Assembly: GCA_030147805.1 (NCBI GenBank)
Contig: JASBUR010000020.1
Span: 79,059 to 143,058 of the forward strand
Source: Sphingomonadaceae bacterium
GTDB lineage: Bacteria > Pseudomonadota > Alphaproteobacteria > Sphingomonadales > Sphingomonadaceae
Direction: 5' to 3'
Length of the DNA: 64,000 bases
Shown: in pieces, positions 44,370 through 54,323 of the stretch
Layout: each line of letters starts with the position of its first letter
Numbering within the stretch: the first letter of the stretch is position 1
The notes under the pieces: model-generated
What the model was told of the DNA's origin: nothing
The model's database searches: none
What the model saw: only the letters and a program-made list of their open reading frames with translations
Made by a program: the position numbers and the translations under genes

Positions 44370-46424
44370 CTACCGGCCGCCGATGCGCAGCCCGATCCAC
44401 AAGGTGCGCGGGGTTCCGAGATCGAGCAAGCCCGTTCCCGAAATGCCGGCGACTACCTGCTCGTCGAAGAGATTCTCGGCGCGCGCCTGCAGCGTCAGTG
44501 ACCGGGTCAGCCGCAGCTCGGCGCCGGCGTCGACGGTGAAGGCGTCGGGCAGCTGCCGGACGCCGAGATCGTCCTCGGCCTGCTTGCCGGCGTAGCGCGC
44601 GGTCACGTCGGCCGATACCGCATCGCGCGCCCAGCCGAGCGTGCCCGACGCCTGGTGCTTCGGCGTCTGCGCCGGCCGTCGGCCGTCGAGCGCCGCGGCG
44701 CGCCCGCTCGCCCGCACCCGCGCGTCGGCAAAGGCATAGGCGCCGCGCAGCCGCCAGTCGCCATAGCCGAGGCTGCCGGTCGCCTCGATCCCGCGCACCC
44801 GGATCGCATCGACGTTGCGCCGCTCGCGGAAGGTCCCCGAGACGAAGCCGACCTGCGGGAAGGTGCCCGGCCCTTCGCCGAGGCTGACGTTCGAGATCGC
44901 GTCTTCGAGCTCGTTCCAATAGGCGGTGAGGCCGAAGCTCAGCGTATTGAGCGGGCGGAAGTCGATCCCGGCCTCGACCCCGCGTAGCCGTTCGAGATCG
45001 AGCCCCGGATTGGCGGCGGTGGCGTCGGCGCCGACGCGGAACGGCCGGTAGAGCTCGTTGAGCGTCGGAAGCCGGAAGCCGGCATAAGCGGCGGTGCGCA
45101 GGTCGATCGCCGGCGTCGGCCGGTAGACGGCGCCGGCGCGCGCGGTCGGGCGCCAGCCGTCGCGGTCGGCGACCGCCTGCGACAGCGTCGGCGCGCCGGT
45201 CTGCGCATCGACCTCGTCGAGAAAGCCGTCGCTGATCGACCAGCGGTCGAGGCGCACGCCGCCGGTCAGCGTCCACGCGTCGGATGGCGTCCAGCTGTCC
45301 TCGACATAGAATCCGGCGGTCATCGACCGCCCGCCAGCCTCGCGTAGCCGCGTAAAGCGATCGACCTGGAAACGGAAGCGCTCGCGCGTGCGGCCGTCCT
45401 GCGCGCGGACGTCGGCGCCGATCTGCAGCGTGTGCGCCGCCCCGATGTCGGGCCGCAGCTCGATCTTGCCGCCGAGCCCGGTCGACGGCGTGTTGTACTG
45501 GTCGAGCGACGGCGTCGACGACGAGCGGTCGGCGGCGGTGGCGCGGAAGCCCGAGGTGAAGCGGCGCGCCTGGACATAGGCGAGCGCCTCGAACGGCAGG
45601 TCGCCGCGGCCGATCAGCCGCACGCTGGCGTCGGCGCCGCGGCTGCCCGATTCGGCGCCGACCTGCCCGCGCCGCCGCGCGTCGTCGAACGCCTGGCTGC
45701 TCGCCTGCAGCTCGACGTCGTCGGCGACCGCGGTGACGGCGCGCAGCGCGACGCTCCACGAGCGATAGTCGGCGGGCACGTCGACCGCGCCGCGCTGGCG
45801 TTCGGGCACGAGATAATAGCCGTCGCTCTCGTCGTAGCGCGCCGTCGCGGTGACGAAGCCGTCGCCGAGCCGGGCGCCGCCGCCTGCCGCCGCCGCCACC
45901 GACTCGCGGCTGCCGTAGGACAGGCTGGCGAAGGGGCGAAGCTCGTCGGCGTCGGCGCTGAACAGCTCGATCGTGCCGGCGACCGCGCCGGCGCCGAACG
46001 CCCCGGCGCCGCCGCCGCGCGTCACCCGCGCCGCGGAGAGTCGTTCGGGACTGAGCGACGGCCACGCCACCCAGCCGGCGAAGGGATCGAGCTGCGGCAC
46101 GCCGTCCAGAAGCACCAGCGCGCGGCTCGAGGCGTTGCCGCCGAGCGCGCGCAGCGTCGCACCCTGGCTCGTCGGATTGGCGGCACGGCTGTCCGACCGG
46201 CGGAACAGCTGGAAGCCGGCGACGTCGCGCAGCGCATTCTCGAGCCGCCCGCTCGCCTCGCCGGTCAGCCGGCCGCGGTCGATAAGCGTCGTGCCATAGG
46301 CGGCGGCGCCGGCGGGCGTCGGCAGGCTGCGCCCGGTGACGACGATCGTCTCGGCGGTCGGCGCCGATGGCTGCGCGGCGGCGGGCGCGGCGAACGCCAG
46401 CGCGGCGAGGAGCGCGCGCCTCAC
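44370..46424 (-). CDS. TonB-dependent receptor, BtuB/cobalamin-type size
   Basis: A 684-residue receptor with a signal peptide ([18 protein letters not shown]), the TonB box [10 protein letters not shown], and a plug with [20 protein letters not shown] (an RG-type plug motif) and [16 protein letters not shown]. The C-terminal [10 protein letters not shown] ends in Arg rather than an aromatic residue. It is shorter than the other two receptors, in the range of vitamin B12/siderophore receptors. It starts with GTG overlapping the Mur-ligase stop (GTGA). The ligand is unknown. Confidence 0.9.
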   Translation of the reverse strand: MRRALLAALAFAAPAAAQPSAPTAETIVVTGRSLPTPAGAAAYGTTLIDRGRLTGEASGRLENALRDVAGFQLFRRSDSRAANPTSQGATLRALGGNASSRALVLLDGVPQLDPFAGWVAWPSLSPERLSAARVTRGGGAGAFGAGAVAGTIELFSADADELRPFASLSYGSRESVAAAAGGGARLGDGFVTATARYDESDGYYLVPERQRGAVDVPADYRSWSVALRAVTAVADDVELQASSQAFDDARRRGQVGAESGSRGADASVRLIGRGDLPFEALAYVQARRFTSGFRATAADRSSSTPSLDQYNTPSTGLGGKIELRPDIGAAHTLQIGADVRAQDGRTRERFRFQVDRFTRLREAGGRSMTAGFYVEDSWTPSDAWTLTGGVRLDRWSISDGFLDEVDAQTGAPTLSQAVADRDGWRPTARAGAVYRPTPAIDLRTAAYAGFRLPTLNELYRPFRVGADATAANPGLDLERLRGVEAGIDFRPLNTLSFGLTAYWNELEDAISNVSLGEGPGTFPQVGFVSGTFRERRNVDAIRVRGIEATGSLGYGDWRLRGAYAFADARVRASGRAAALDGRRPAQTPKHQASGTLGWARDAVSADVTARYAGKQAEDDLGVRQLPDAFTVDAGAELRLTRSLTLQARAENLFDEQVVAGISGTGLLDLGTPRTLWIGLRIGGR

Positions 46425-47818
46425 AGCCGCTGCAACAGATCGGCGGCGAACAGCGACAGCGTGTCGTCGCGCGCGCCCATCACCACGACGCGGTCGCCGG
46501 GGCGCGCCAGTTCGATCAGCCGGTCGCCGCAGGCGGCGCGGTCGGGCAGCGCCTCGGCCTGCCGCCCGCGCGCCGCCACGCCCTCGGTGATCGCCGACGA
46601 GCCGATGCTGCGATCGACGGTGCCGCCGAAGTAGACCGGTTCGGGCATCAGCAGCACGTCGTCCTCGCCGAGATGCGTCGCGAAACCATCGATGAACTCC
46701 TGCCGCATCAGCCGCAGCGGCCCGAAGCCGTGCGGCTGGAACATCACCAGCAGCCGGCCGGGAAAGCCGTGCAGCGTATCGAGCGTCGCGGCGATCTTGT
46801 CGGGGTTGTGCCCGAAATCGTCGATGACGGTAACGCCCTTGGCGCTGCCGACGACGTCCATCCGCCGCCGGATGCCGCGGAAGTCGGCGAGCGCCCGCGC
46901 TCCCGTCGCCAGCTCGACCCCCGCCGCCCGCGCCGCGGCGAGCGCCGCCAGCGCGTTGGAGACATTGTGCCGCCCCGGCGTACGCAGCGACACGCGCGCC
47001 ACCGCACCGGTCGGCGTCTCGACCACCTCGAAGCCCACGCCGTCGGGCGCCGGCGCGAGGGCGCGCGCCACCAGATCGGCATCGCCGCGGTCGAGCGCAT
47101 AGGTCACCGCCTTGCCCGGCGGCAGCGTCGCGGCGAGCGCGGCGGTCTCGTCATTGTCGAGGTTGAGGATCGCGGTGTCGGCACCGGCAACGAAATCGCC
47201 GAACAGCTGGCGGAGTTCCGCCATCGGCTTGTGATCGATCGAGATGTTGCTGACGATCGCGATGCCGGGCCGGAAGCGCGCGATCGAGCCGTCGCTCTCG
47301 TCGATCTCGCTGACAAAGGCGGCGCCGCCGCCGGTCAGCGCGCTCGCGAAGGGCGCGTCGTCGGTCATGAAATTCTTCATGTCGGCGCCGTTCATGATCG
47401 TCGGCGACAGCCCGGCGGCGGCGAGGATCCAGCCGGTCATGCCGGTGATCGTCGACTTGCCGCTGGTGCCGCCCACGCCGATCCGCAGTTTGGCGGCGTT
47501 GAACAGCCCCGACAGCAGTTCGGCGCGGGTGACGACGGCGGCGCCGACGCGGCGCGCCGCCTGCACGTCGGGGATCGTCTCCTCGACGGCGGCCGAGACG
47601 ACCAGAATCTGCTCGGGCCGCGTCAGCCCCGATCCGTCCTGCGGGTGCAGCGTGACGCCGCGCCGCGCGAGAAAGTCGAATTTCGCGGGCGTCCGCCCCT
47701 GGTCGCGCGCGCGGTCCGACCCGGCGACGATGCCGCCGCGCGCGGTGACGATCATCGCCAGCGGCGCCATGCCGCTGCCTCCGACGCCACAGAAGAAATA
47801 TTCGTTGCCCTGAATCAT
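46421..47818 (-). CDS. Mur ligase family protein (MurC/Mpl-like)
   Basis: A 465-residue three-domain ligase. It has an N-terminal Rossmann domain ([24 protein letters not shown]), an ATPase P-loop [28 protein letters not shown] (MurC-like Glu/Asp cluster), and a C-terminal domain with [12 protein letters not shown] and [11 protein letters not shown]. It joins an amino acid or peptide to UDP-MurNAc. GTSGKST differs from the common GTHGKTT, so it is neither a typical MurC nor a clear Mpl. Its divergent neighbour is an LD-carboxypeptidase, which favours murein-peptide recycling (Mpl-like). The start ATG at 47818 lies in a short direct repeat (CCTGAATCATCG twice). Confidence 0.85.
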   Translation of the reverse strand: MIQGNEYFFCGVGGSGMAPLAMIVTARGGIVAGSDRARDQGRTPAKFDFLARRGVTLHPQDGSGLTRPEQILVVSAAVEETIPDVQAARRVGAAVVTRAELLSGLFNAAKLRIGVGGTSGKSTITGMTGWILAAAGLSPTIMNGADMKNFMTDDAPFASALTGGGAAFVSEIDESDGSIARFRPGIAIVSNISIDHKPMAELRQLFGDFVAGADTAILNLDNDETAALAATLPPGKAVTYALDRGDADLVARALAPAPDGVGFEVVETPTGAVARVSLRTPGRHNVSNALAALAAARAAGVELATGARALADFRGIRRRMDVVGSAKGVTVIDDFGHNPDKIAATLDTLHGFPGRLLVMFQPHGFGPLRLMRQEFIDGFATHLGEDDVLLMPEPVYFGGTVDRSIGSSAITEGVAARGRQAEALPDRAACGDRLIELARPGDRVVVMGARDDTLSLFAADLLQRL

Positions 47819-47886
47819 CGCTTGGCCTGAATCATCGGGCGACCGTAGGGAGCCGATATGGGACACGCAACCGGGAGCGAACGCTG

Positions 47887-48705
47887 GTGAGGATCGCGGT
47901 CACCGCCCCCTCCTGCCGCCTGCCCGAGGCCGCCGCCGAACGGGTGCGCGCGCTCGCCGCGGCGGAATTTCCCGACGTCGAGCTGGTCTTCCATCCGCAA
48001 TGCTTCCTGAGCGACGGGCATTTCGCCGGCCCCGACGCTGCGCGCGCCGAAGCCTTCGTCGACTGCGCCAACGACCCCGACTTCGACGCCCTGTGGTTCG
48101 CGCGCGGCGGCTATGGCTCGAACCGCGCGCTCGAGGGAATCCTGCCAAGGCTCACCGACGCAGCGCGCGCCAAGACCTATCTCGGCTACAGCGACGCCGG
48201 CTTCCTGCTCGGCGCGCTCTATGCCGCCGGGATCGGCACGGTGGCGCACGGCCCGATGCCCGGCGACATCAATCGCGACGGCGGCGCGGCGGCGGTGCGG
48301 CGATCGCTCGCCTGGCTGGCGACGCGCGACCCCGCCTCGGTCGAGGCGTCGGTCGACGGAGCGACGCCGGCGGTCGCGTTCAACCTCACAATCCTGAGCC
48401 ACCTGCTCGGCACCCCCTGGGCGCCGGACCTGTCGGGGCATGTGCTGATGCTCGAGGAGGTCGGCGAATATATGTACCGCATCGACCGCGCGCTGTTCCA
48501 CCTCAGCTCGGACCCGATGATCCGCCGGGTGGCGGGACTGAAGCTCGGGCGGTGCAGCGACATACCGCCGAACGACCCCGACTTCGTGCGCAGCGAGCAA
48601 CAGATCGCCGAGGAATGGTGTGCCCGCGCCGGCATCGCCTGGCTCGGCCGCGCCGACATCGGGCATGATATCGACAACAAGCTCGTGCCGTTCGGGAGGA
48701 CGTGA
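47887..48705 (+). CDS. ldcA: LD-carboxypeptidase (S66 family)
   Basis: A 272-residue peptidase of the LdcA/MccF family: [12 protein letters not shown] at the N terminus, the nucleophile-elbow motif [13 protein letters not shown], and [18 protein letters not shown] carrying the conserved Glu. LdcA removes the terminal D-Ala from murein tetrapeptides in the cytoplasm. It starts with GTG, preceded by GGAG at 9 nt. It is divergent from a Mur ligase and overlaps a DUF2200 gene by TGATG. A functional pairing with the ligase in cell-wall recycling is inferred. Confidence 0.9.
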   Translation: MRIAVTAPSCRLPEAAAERVRALAAAEFPDVELVFHPQCFLSDGHFAGPDAARAEAFVDCANDPDFDALWFARGGYGSNRALEGILPRLTDAARAKTYLGYSDAGFLLGALYAAGIGTVAHGPMPGDINRDGGAAAVRRSLAWLATRDPASVEASVDGATPAVAFNLTILSHLLGTPWAPDLSGHVLMLEEVGEYMYRIDRALFHLSSDPMIRRVAGLKLGRCSDIPPNDPDFVRSEQQIAEEWCARAGIAWLGRADIGHDIDNKLVPFGRT

Positions 48706-49052
48706 TGACGCATCGTGTCTACGCCATGGCCTTCGCGGCGGTATACCCCGCCTATGTCGCCAAGGCGGAGAAGAAGGGGCGCACGCGCGCCGAGGTCGAC
48801 GAAATCATCCGCTGGCTGACCGGCTATTCGCAGCCGCAGCTCGAAGCGCAGATCGCCGAGCGCACCAGCTTTACGGATTTCTTCGCCGCCGCGCCGGCGA
48901 TGAACCCGGCGCGGGCGCTGATCACCGGCAAGGTGTGCGGCGTCCAGGTCGAGGCGGTCGAAGCGCCGCTGATGCGCGAGATCCGCTACCTCGACAAGCT
49001 GATCGACGAGCTCGCCCGGGGCCGGCCGATGGCGAAGATCCTGCGCCAGTAG
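48705..49052 (+). CDS. DUF2200 domain protein
   Basis: The 115 residues match the DUF2200 pattern: [56 protein letters not shown] with VCGVQVE, ending [17 protein letters not shown]. It is a small soluble helical protein of unknown function. The ATG at 48705 is at good distance from GGAGGA and overlaps the ldcA stop, so the two are co-translated. Confidence 0.87.
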   Translation: MTHRVYAMAFAAVYPAYVAKAEKKGRTRAEVDEIIRWLTGYSQPQLEAQIAERTSFTDFFAAAPAMNPARALITGKVCGVQVEAVEAPLMREIRYLDKLIDELARGRPMAKILRQ

Positions 49053-49064
49053 GCGCAGGACGCG

Positions 49065-50618
49065 CTAGCCGTCGAGGAAGCCCCGCAGGGCTTCGAGAAA
49101 GCGCCCCCAGGCCGGCTCGTCCTCGAGCAGCACATGATTGCGCCCGTCGAGCGCGACGAAGCGCGCGTCCGATATCGCGCGAGCCATCGCGCGGCCGGCC
49201 TCGAACGGCACCATGGCATCATCGCGGCAATGCGCGACGAGCGTCGGCACCGACAGCTGCGACAGCAGCGCCGTCACGTCGACCTCGCCGGTCACGCGCT
49301 GGATCGCCGCGGCATTCTCCGCCGAAGTGGTCCTGCGCTGGACCTCAGTGAACCAGCGCTGCACCTCGGGGCTGCTGTCGGGAAGGAAGAGCGAGGTGAA
49401 CATCTGCCGGAACGCGGGATTGTCCTGGTCCCAGCCCTCCCGGCTGAGCGTGATCATCGCCTCGCGGCGCGCGCGCTCCTCGGCCGAGCCGCGCACGGCC
49501 CACCCGACCGGAAAGCCGCCGAGCAGCACGAGACGGCGTACGCGGCCCGGATGGCGCACCGCATAGGTGATCGCGACGGCGGCGCCCGCCGACAGCGCCA
49601 GCAGGTCGAACTGCCCGAGCCCCGCCGCGTCGATGACCGCTTCGAGATCGGCGACGTCGGCCTCGAGCCCGAAGCTCGCCCGCCAATCCGACAGCCCGTT
49701 GCCGCGCTGGTCATAGCGCAGGAGCCGGCGCCCGCGCGACAGCTCGCCGATCCAGTGGCGCCAGATCGGCCCCTGCGCGTCGAGCTGCAGATGCGTCATC
49801 CAGTTGGCGATCTTGACGATCGGCGGCCCCTCGCCCGAAAGCGAATAGGCAATGCCGGTCCCATCGGCCGAGCGGCAGAAGCGGACCTCGACCTCGCCAA
49901 CCGCCGGCGGCGTGCTGCGGCGCAGCGCCGCCGGTATCGGCCGATCGGCCGCGGCAAGCCGCTGCTGACCGAGGCGGCGCTGCTCGGCCGCCTCGCGGCC
50001 GCGTCCCGAGCGCTCGAGCCGTTCGACGAGCGACGCCCAGGCGTCCGGACTATCGGCGTCGGCCTCGACCCGCCGGCGGGCGAAGTCGAGCGCGGCATCC
50101 GCGCCGACGTCGCGGCGACTGAGCTCGGCGAAAACCGCAGCCTGCCATTGGCGGACGTCCTCGCGCTGCGCCACCAGCCAGGCCTGAAAGCGGTCGCAGC
50201 GCGGAAGGTCGAGGCCGGGCAATAGCGGGCCCGGTAGCGCGACGGCGCGCAGCGCATCGACGTCGGCGGTCGCGACGCCCTGGCGCACGAGCGTGCGGAG
50301 CCGCCGCCAGTCGACCGCGGCATCGGGCAGGACCAGGTGGACGATGTCGTCCGCGCAGCGGAGCGCGCCGCCGGCCGGCCCGAGCAGGCCGCGCAGCTTG
50401 CTGAGGCTCCAGCGCAGCGCGCCGCGCGGATCGTCGGGCACCTCCCACAGCAGGTCGCAGAGCCGGTCGCGCCGTACCGGGGCGTCGGCCATGGCGAGAT
50501 AGGCGAACAGGGCGCGCGTCTTGCGCGATGCCGGGAGCGGCAGCTCGATGCCGGCGCGACGCACCGTCATCGCGCCGATCAGCTGCACTTCGACTGCCGG
50601 CCCGTCCCCGCTCGCCAT
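49065..50618 (-). CDS. Fusion of OmpR-like DNA-binding/BTAD domain with alpha/beta hydrolase
   Basis: A 517-residue protein. Residues 8-95 look like a winged-helix DNA-binding domain of the SARP/AfsR type (RKTRALFAYLAMADAPVRRD, ALRWSLSKLRGLLG). Residues 100-230 form a BTAD-like helical domain, and about 245-517 an alpha/beta hydrolase (GTGIAYSLSGEGPPIVKIAN, YDQRGNGLSD). The triad is present: Ser343 (LALSAGAA, first Gly replaced by Ala), Asp466/467 (CRDDAMVP), His495 (GRNHVLL). A ligand-binding or hydrolysing domain fused to a regulator suggests a one-component sensor. It is divergent from an O-methyltransferase, its likely target. Confidence 0.83.
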   Translation of the reverse strand: MASGDGPAVEVQLIGAMTVRRAGIELPLPASRKTRALFAYLAMADAPVRRDRLCDLLWEVPDDPRGALRWSLSKLRGLLGPAGGALRCADDIVHLVLPDAAVDWRRLRTLVRQGVATADVDALRAVALPGPLLPGLDLPRCDRFQAWLVAQREDVRQWQAAVFAELSRRDVGADAALDFARRRVEADADSPDAWASLVERLERSGRGREAAEQRRLGQQRLAAADRPIPAALRRSTPPAVGEVEVRFCRSADGTGIAYSLSGEGPPIVKIANWMTHLQLDAQGPIWRHWIGELSRGRRLLRYDQRGNGLSDWRASFGLEADVADLEAVIDAAGLGQFDLLALSAGAAVAITYAVRHPGRVRRLVLLGGFPVGWAVRGSAEERARREAMITLSREGWDQDNPAFRQMFTSLFLPDSSPEVQRWFTEVQRRTTSAENAAAIQRVTGEVDVTALLSQLSVPTLVAHCRDDAMVPFEAGRAMARAISDARFVALDGRNHVLLEDEPAWGRFLEALRGFLDG

Positions 50619-50734
50619 GCGTGGAAATTAGCCGTTCTGCCCGGCCCCGACAATTCACACGGCGACTCCCACGCCAGGCTCCACGCGCAAGCCCCAAAGC
50701 CGCGACGAGCCGCTTCCGGCCAAGGAGACTGACG

Positions 50735-51817
50735 ATGTTCGACGCACAAACCGCACGCGATCGCACCGATGACGCCGGCAGCATCGCCGCCGAGGCCGGG
50801 GTCCCCTCCCCCGCGCGCCTCCTCGAGGCCGGCATGGCCTTCTGGTCGTCGAAGCTGCTGCTGAGCGCCGTCGAGCTGGGGCTGTTCACGCTGCTGGCGC
50901 CGGCGCCGCTCGGCGCGGCGGAGATCGAGGCGCGGCTGGGCCTCCATCCGCGCGGCACGCTCGACTTTCTCGACGCGCTCGTCGCGACGCGCCTGCTCGA
51001 CCGGCGCGGCAACGGGTCCGCCGCGCGTTACGCCAATACCCCCGAGACCGCGCTCTATCTCGACCGCAACCGGCCGACCTATGTCGGCGGCATCCTCGAG
51101 ATGGCCAATGCGCGGCTCTATCGCTTCTGGGCCGACCTCACCCCGGCGTTGAAGACCGGTCAGCCGCAGAACGAAGTCAAGCATTCGGGCAAGCCGATGT
51201 TCGACGAGCTCTACGCCGATCCGGCGCGGCTCGAGCAGTTCATGGACGCGATGACCGGCGTGTCGATGGCCAATTTCGAAGCCTTCGCCGCGCGCTTCGA
51301 CTTCGCGCCCTACCAGCGCATGGCCGACATCGGCGGCGCGACGGGCCAGCTTTCATGCCTCGTCGCCGCGCGCCACCCGCACCTTGCCTGCACCAGTTAC
51401 GACCTGGCGGTGGTGGCGCCGATCGCCGAGCGTCGCATCGCCGCGGCCGGCCTGTCGTCGCGCGTCGCGGCGCTGCCGATCGACTTCCTCACCGAGGAGT
51501 TTCCGCCATCCGACCTCATCACCATGGGGATGATCCTCCACGACTGGAACCTCGCGGAGAAGAAGCGGCTGATCGCCAAGGCCTATCGCGCACTGCCCGA
51601 GGGCGGCGCCTTCGTGGCGATCGAGAACATCATCGACGACGAGCGGCGCGAGAACGCCTTCGGGCTGCTGATGTCGCTCAACATGCTCATCGAGTTCGGC
51701 GACGCCTTCGACTTCACCGGCGCCGACTTCACCGACTGGTGCCTCGAAGCGGGCTTCGCGCGCTGCGAGATTCTGCCGCTGACCGGGCCGGCGAGCGCGG
51801 CGATCGCCTATAAGTGA
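50735..51817 (+). CDS. O-methyltransferase family 2 protein
   Basis: A 360-residue SAM-dependent methyltransferase with an N-terminal winged-helix dimerisation domain (KLLLSAVELGLFTLLAPAPL through RGTLDFLDALVATRLL) and a C-terminal catalytic domain: motif I MADIGGATGQLSCLVA, GMILHDWNLAEKKRLIAKAY and EGGAFVAIENIIDDERR. His in LHDWN is the usual catalytic base. Family members methylate hydroxyls of aromatic or polyketide compounds. AAGGAG precedes the ATG at 50735. It is divergent from the regulator-hydrolase fusion. Confidence 0.9.
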   Translation: MFDAQTARDRTDDAGSIAAEAGVPSPARLLEAGMAFWSSKLLLSAVELGLFTLLAPAPLGAAEIEARLGLHPRGTLDFLDALVATRLLDRRGNGSAARYANTPETALYLDRNRPTYVGGILEMANARLYRFWADLTPALKTGQPQNEVKHSGKPMFDELYADPARLEQFMDAMTGVSMANFEAFAARFDFAPYQRMADIGGATGQLSCLVAARHPHLACTSYDLAVVAPIAERRIAAAGLSSRVAALPIDFLTEEFPPSDLITMGMILHDWNLAEKKRLIAKAYRALPEGGAFVAIENIIDDERRENAFGLLMSLNMLIEFGDAFDFTGADFTDWCLEAGFARCEILPLTGPASAAIAYK

Positions 51818-51824
51818 CGCGCCG

Positions 51825-52988
51825 TCACAGCGTCGACGCGTCGGTCTCCAGCCCGAGCAGCACCCGCCCCGTCAGCTCGTAGGTCGCCGGGCCGACCATC
51901 ATGTGCTGCGTCATCGCGTGCGCGTCGCGGAAGCGGCGCTGCAGCGGGTTGGACAGGTAGAGCGCGGCACCGCCGCCCAGATCATAGGCGTCGCGGGTGA
52001 CGGCGGCGGCGGTGCGCGTCATGTGCGTGGCGGCGAGGCGGAGGTCGGCGCGGGTCGCGGTGTCGATTATGCCGTCCGACTGCGCGCGCGCCCAGGCCTC
52101 GGTGAGGCTGGCGTAGAGCAGTGCGCGCGCGGCGCGGAGCGCGGCTTCCGCCTTGGCGATCTCGACCTGCACCGCGCCGCGCTCGGCGGCGCTGCGCTTG
52201 GCGCCGGGCGCGCGCTTGCTTGCCAAGGCCGCCTTCACTTCATCCAAAGCGCTGCGGGCGTTGCCGCTGGCGACGCCGGCGATGCCGAGCGCCAGCAGGC
52301 CAAAGGCGGGAAAGGCGTAGAGCGGCCCGGTCTCGACCGGTGTGTCGACGATCAGCGACACCGAGCGGTCGCGCGGCACCATCACATCCTTCACCGCGAA
52401 ATCGCCCGAGCCGGTCCCCTTCAGCCCCGCCGAATGCCAGCTGTCGATCAGCTCGACCTCGTCGCGCGGGAAGATCATCATCCGGTGATCGGGCTGGCCG
52501 TTGGCGAGCAGCCGCACAGCGCCGTCCTCGACGATCGTCGCGCCGCCGACGATCCAGCTGCAATTGGCGGTGCCCGACCCCCAGCTCCAGCGGCCGCTGA
52601 CGCGGTAGTGATCGCCCTCGGCGATCGCCTTGCCCATCGGCGCGAAGACGCCGCCGGTGATCAGCTTGGGGTCGGCGAACACCTCGGCCGCCACCGCGCG
52701 CGGCAGATAGGCGCTGGTCAGCCCGGTGGTCGCGGCGATCATCAGGCACCAGCCGGTGCTGGCATCGGCCGCGGCGACCGCCTCGATCGTCGCGACGACC
52801 TCGGCCGGCGGCATCTCGAGGCCGCCGAGCGAGCGCGGTACGATCATCCGGAACAGTCCGGCGGCGGCGAGATCGGCGGCGAGGTCGGCGGGCAGCCGCC
52901 GCGCCGCCTCGATCTCCTCGGCGCGGGCGGCGATGACGGGCGCCAGGGCGGCGACGGCCGGATGGGGGGCGGGGTGCGGAATCGTCAT
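51825..52988 (-). CDS. Acyl-CoA dehydrogenase-like flavoprotein, type 2 C-terminal domain
   Basis: A 387-residue flavoprotein: EEIEAARRLPADLAADLAAA at the N terminus, STGWCLMIAATTG, YRVSGRWSWGSGTANCSWIV, SWHSAGLKGTGSGDFAVKDV, and a C-terminal helical bundle with GGGAALYLSNPLQRRFRDAH. This pattern, particularly GTGSGDF and LQR.FRD.H, is that of the acyl-CoA-dehydrogenase-like group D flavin monooxygenases (HsaA/DszC type), so oxygenation rather than dehydrogenation is possible. The ATG overlaps the upstream acyl-CoA dehydrogenase stop (ATGA). Confidence 0.87.
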   Translation of the reverse strand: MTIPHPAPHPAVAALAPVIAARAEEIEAARRLPADLAADLAAAGLFRMIVPRSLGGLEMPPAEVVATIEAVAAADASTGWCLMIAATTGLTSAYLPRAVAAEVFADPKLITGGVFAPMGKAIAEGDHYRVSGRWSWGSGTANCSWIVGGATIVEDGAVRLLANGQPDHRMMIFPRDEVELIDSWHSAGLKGTGSGDFAVKDVMVPRDRSVSLIVDTPVETGPLYAFPAFGLLALGIAGVASGNARSALDEVKAALASKRAPGAKRSAAERGAVQVEIAKAEAALRAARALLYASLTEAWARAQSDGIIDTATRADLRLAATHMTRTAAAVTRDAYDLGGGAALYLSNPLQRRFRDAHAMTQHMMVGPATYELTGRVLLGLETDASTL

Positions 52989-54148
52989 AGGCGCAGCAGG
53001 CTCGCGAGATTGTTCTTCTGCATGTCGCTCGACCCGCCGACGATCGGCATGCCGAGCAGGTCGCGGACATGGCGGTCCATGTCGTAGGCGTCGCTGAGCG
53101 CATAGGCGCCCATCACCTGCTGGCAGGCGAGCGCGATCTCGACGCCGGTGTCGGCGATGAACAGCTTGGCCATCGAGGTTTCGACCGAGCAGGGCCGGCG
53201 CTCGTTCGCCAGCCAGGCGGCATGGTAGAGCATGTGGCGGCACGCCTGCAGCTTGGTCTTCGCGGTCACCAGCCGGTGGCGGATCGCCTGATGCTGCGCG
53301 ATCGGCTTGCCGAACTGCACCCGTTCCTTCGCATATTGCCAGGCCTCGTCGAGCGCGGCGCGGGCGATGCCATAGGCGCAGGCGGAGATCTCGATCTTCT
53401 CGACATCGAGCGCCCGGCCGGCGAGCAACTCCCAGCCGCGATTCCACATGTCGGGGCCGCCGACGATGTTGGCAGCCGGCACGCGGACGTCGTCGAAATA
53501 GACGTCCTGGCTTTTGGTGTAGCGCAAATTGGAATGTTCGATGTCGTGCTGGGTGATCCCCGGCGTGTCGGTCGGGATCAGCACGAAGCTCAGATTGCGG
53601 TAGCGGTCTTCGGCGGGCCCCGAGCGGACGAGGCAGTAGATGACGTCCGCCCAGTCGGCGCCGGTGCACCAGCGCTTCGCGCCGTCGATGACGACCGTGT
53701 CGCCGTCGAGCCGGGCGCGCGTCTCGACGCTGGCGAGGTCGCCGCCGACATTGGGTTCGGACAGCCCATAGGCGAAGAACAGCTCGCCGCGGGCGAGCCG
53801 CGGCAGATACTCGGCCTTCTGCGCCTCGGATCCGTTCTCGGACAGGTTCATGCCGCCGTAGAAGGCGCTGTGGATGAACGGCCCGGCGAAGAACGGCCCC
53901 GCCTGGGCCAGCTCCTCGATCACCGCCACCGCCGCGACGATGTCCTGCCCCGCCCCGCCATAGTCTTCGGCGACGGTGAGCCCGGTCAGCCCCATCGCGT
54001 TCAGTCTGGCATATTCCGCACGCGGCCAGGCCTGCGCCTTGTCCCAGGCGATGCGCTTCTCGCGCGGCGCGTGCGTTGCGACGAAGCGGCGGATCTGCTC
54101 GCGCAGCGCGGCAATCTCTTCGCTTTCATCGATGAAGGTCTGGCTCAT
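52985..54148 (-). CDS. Acyl-CoA dehydrogenase
   Basis: A 387-residue classical acyl-CoA dehydrogenase: TGLTVAEDYGGAGQDIVAAV, FFAYGLSEPNVGGDLASVET, IDGAKRWCTGADWADVIYCL, VQFGKPIAQHQAIRHRL and a C-terminal QQVMGAYALSD...RDLLGMPIVGG. It binds FAD and oxidises an acyl-CoA. The start at MSQTFIDESEE is directly followed by the expected first helix. It is in a minus-strand operon after the enoyl-CoA hydratase gene, with a long palindromic spacer between, and it overlaps the next flavoprotein gene. Confidence 0.93.
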   Translation of the reverse strand: MSQTFIDESEEIAALREQIRRFVATHAPREKRIAWDKAQAWPRAEYARLNAMGLTGLTVAEDYGGAGQDIVAAVAVIEELAQAGPFFAGPFIHSAFYGGMNLSENGSEAQKAEYLPRLARGELFFAYGLSEPNVGGDLASVETRARLDGDTVVIDGAKRWCTGADWADVIYCLVRSGPAEDRYRNLSFVLIPTDTPGITQHDIEHSNLRYTKSQDVYFDDVRVPAANIVGGPDMWNRGWELLAGRALDVEKIEISACAYGIARAALDEAWQYAKERVQFGKPIAQHQAIRHRLVTAKTKLQACRHMLYHAAWLANERRPCSVETSMAKLFIADTGVEIALACQQVMGAYALSDAYDMDRHVRDLLGMPIVGGSSDMQKNNLASLLRL

Positions 54149-54149
54149 A

Positions 54150-54310
54150 TGCCCTCCCCCCGCCGGGGGGAGGGAGGGGCCCACGAAGTGGGAGGGAGAG
54201 GGGGACCGGCGTGCGGGCTTGAGCGCAGCTTCTCGTGCTGGCGCGCTCGCCCCCTCTCCCTCCCGGCTGGCGCCGGGCCCCTCCCTCTCCCCGTTGGGGC
54301 GAGGGGTTTG
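54150..54310. repeat. Cluster of GC-rich palindromes
   Basis: This gene-free spacer contains CCCTCCCCC-cgcc-GGGGGGAGGG, then CCCACGAAGTGGG, and further on CCCCTCTCCCTCCC facing GGGGCGAGGGG across GGCTGGCGCCGGGCC. Together they can fold into one large branched structure resembling the CCCTCTCC-type repeats elsewhere in the window. It lies between the enoyl-CoA hydratase stop and the acyl-CoA dehydrogenase start on the same strand. Confidence 0.65.
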
Positions 54311-54323
54311 GCGTGCACCCCGC

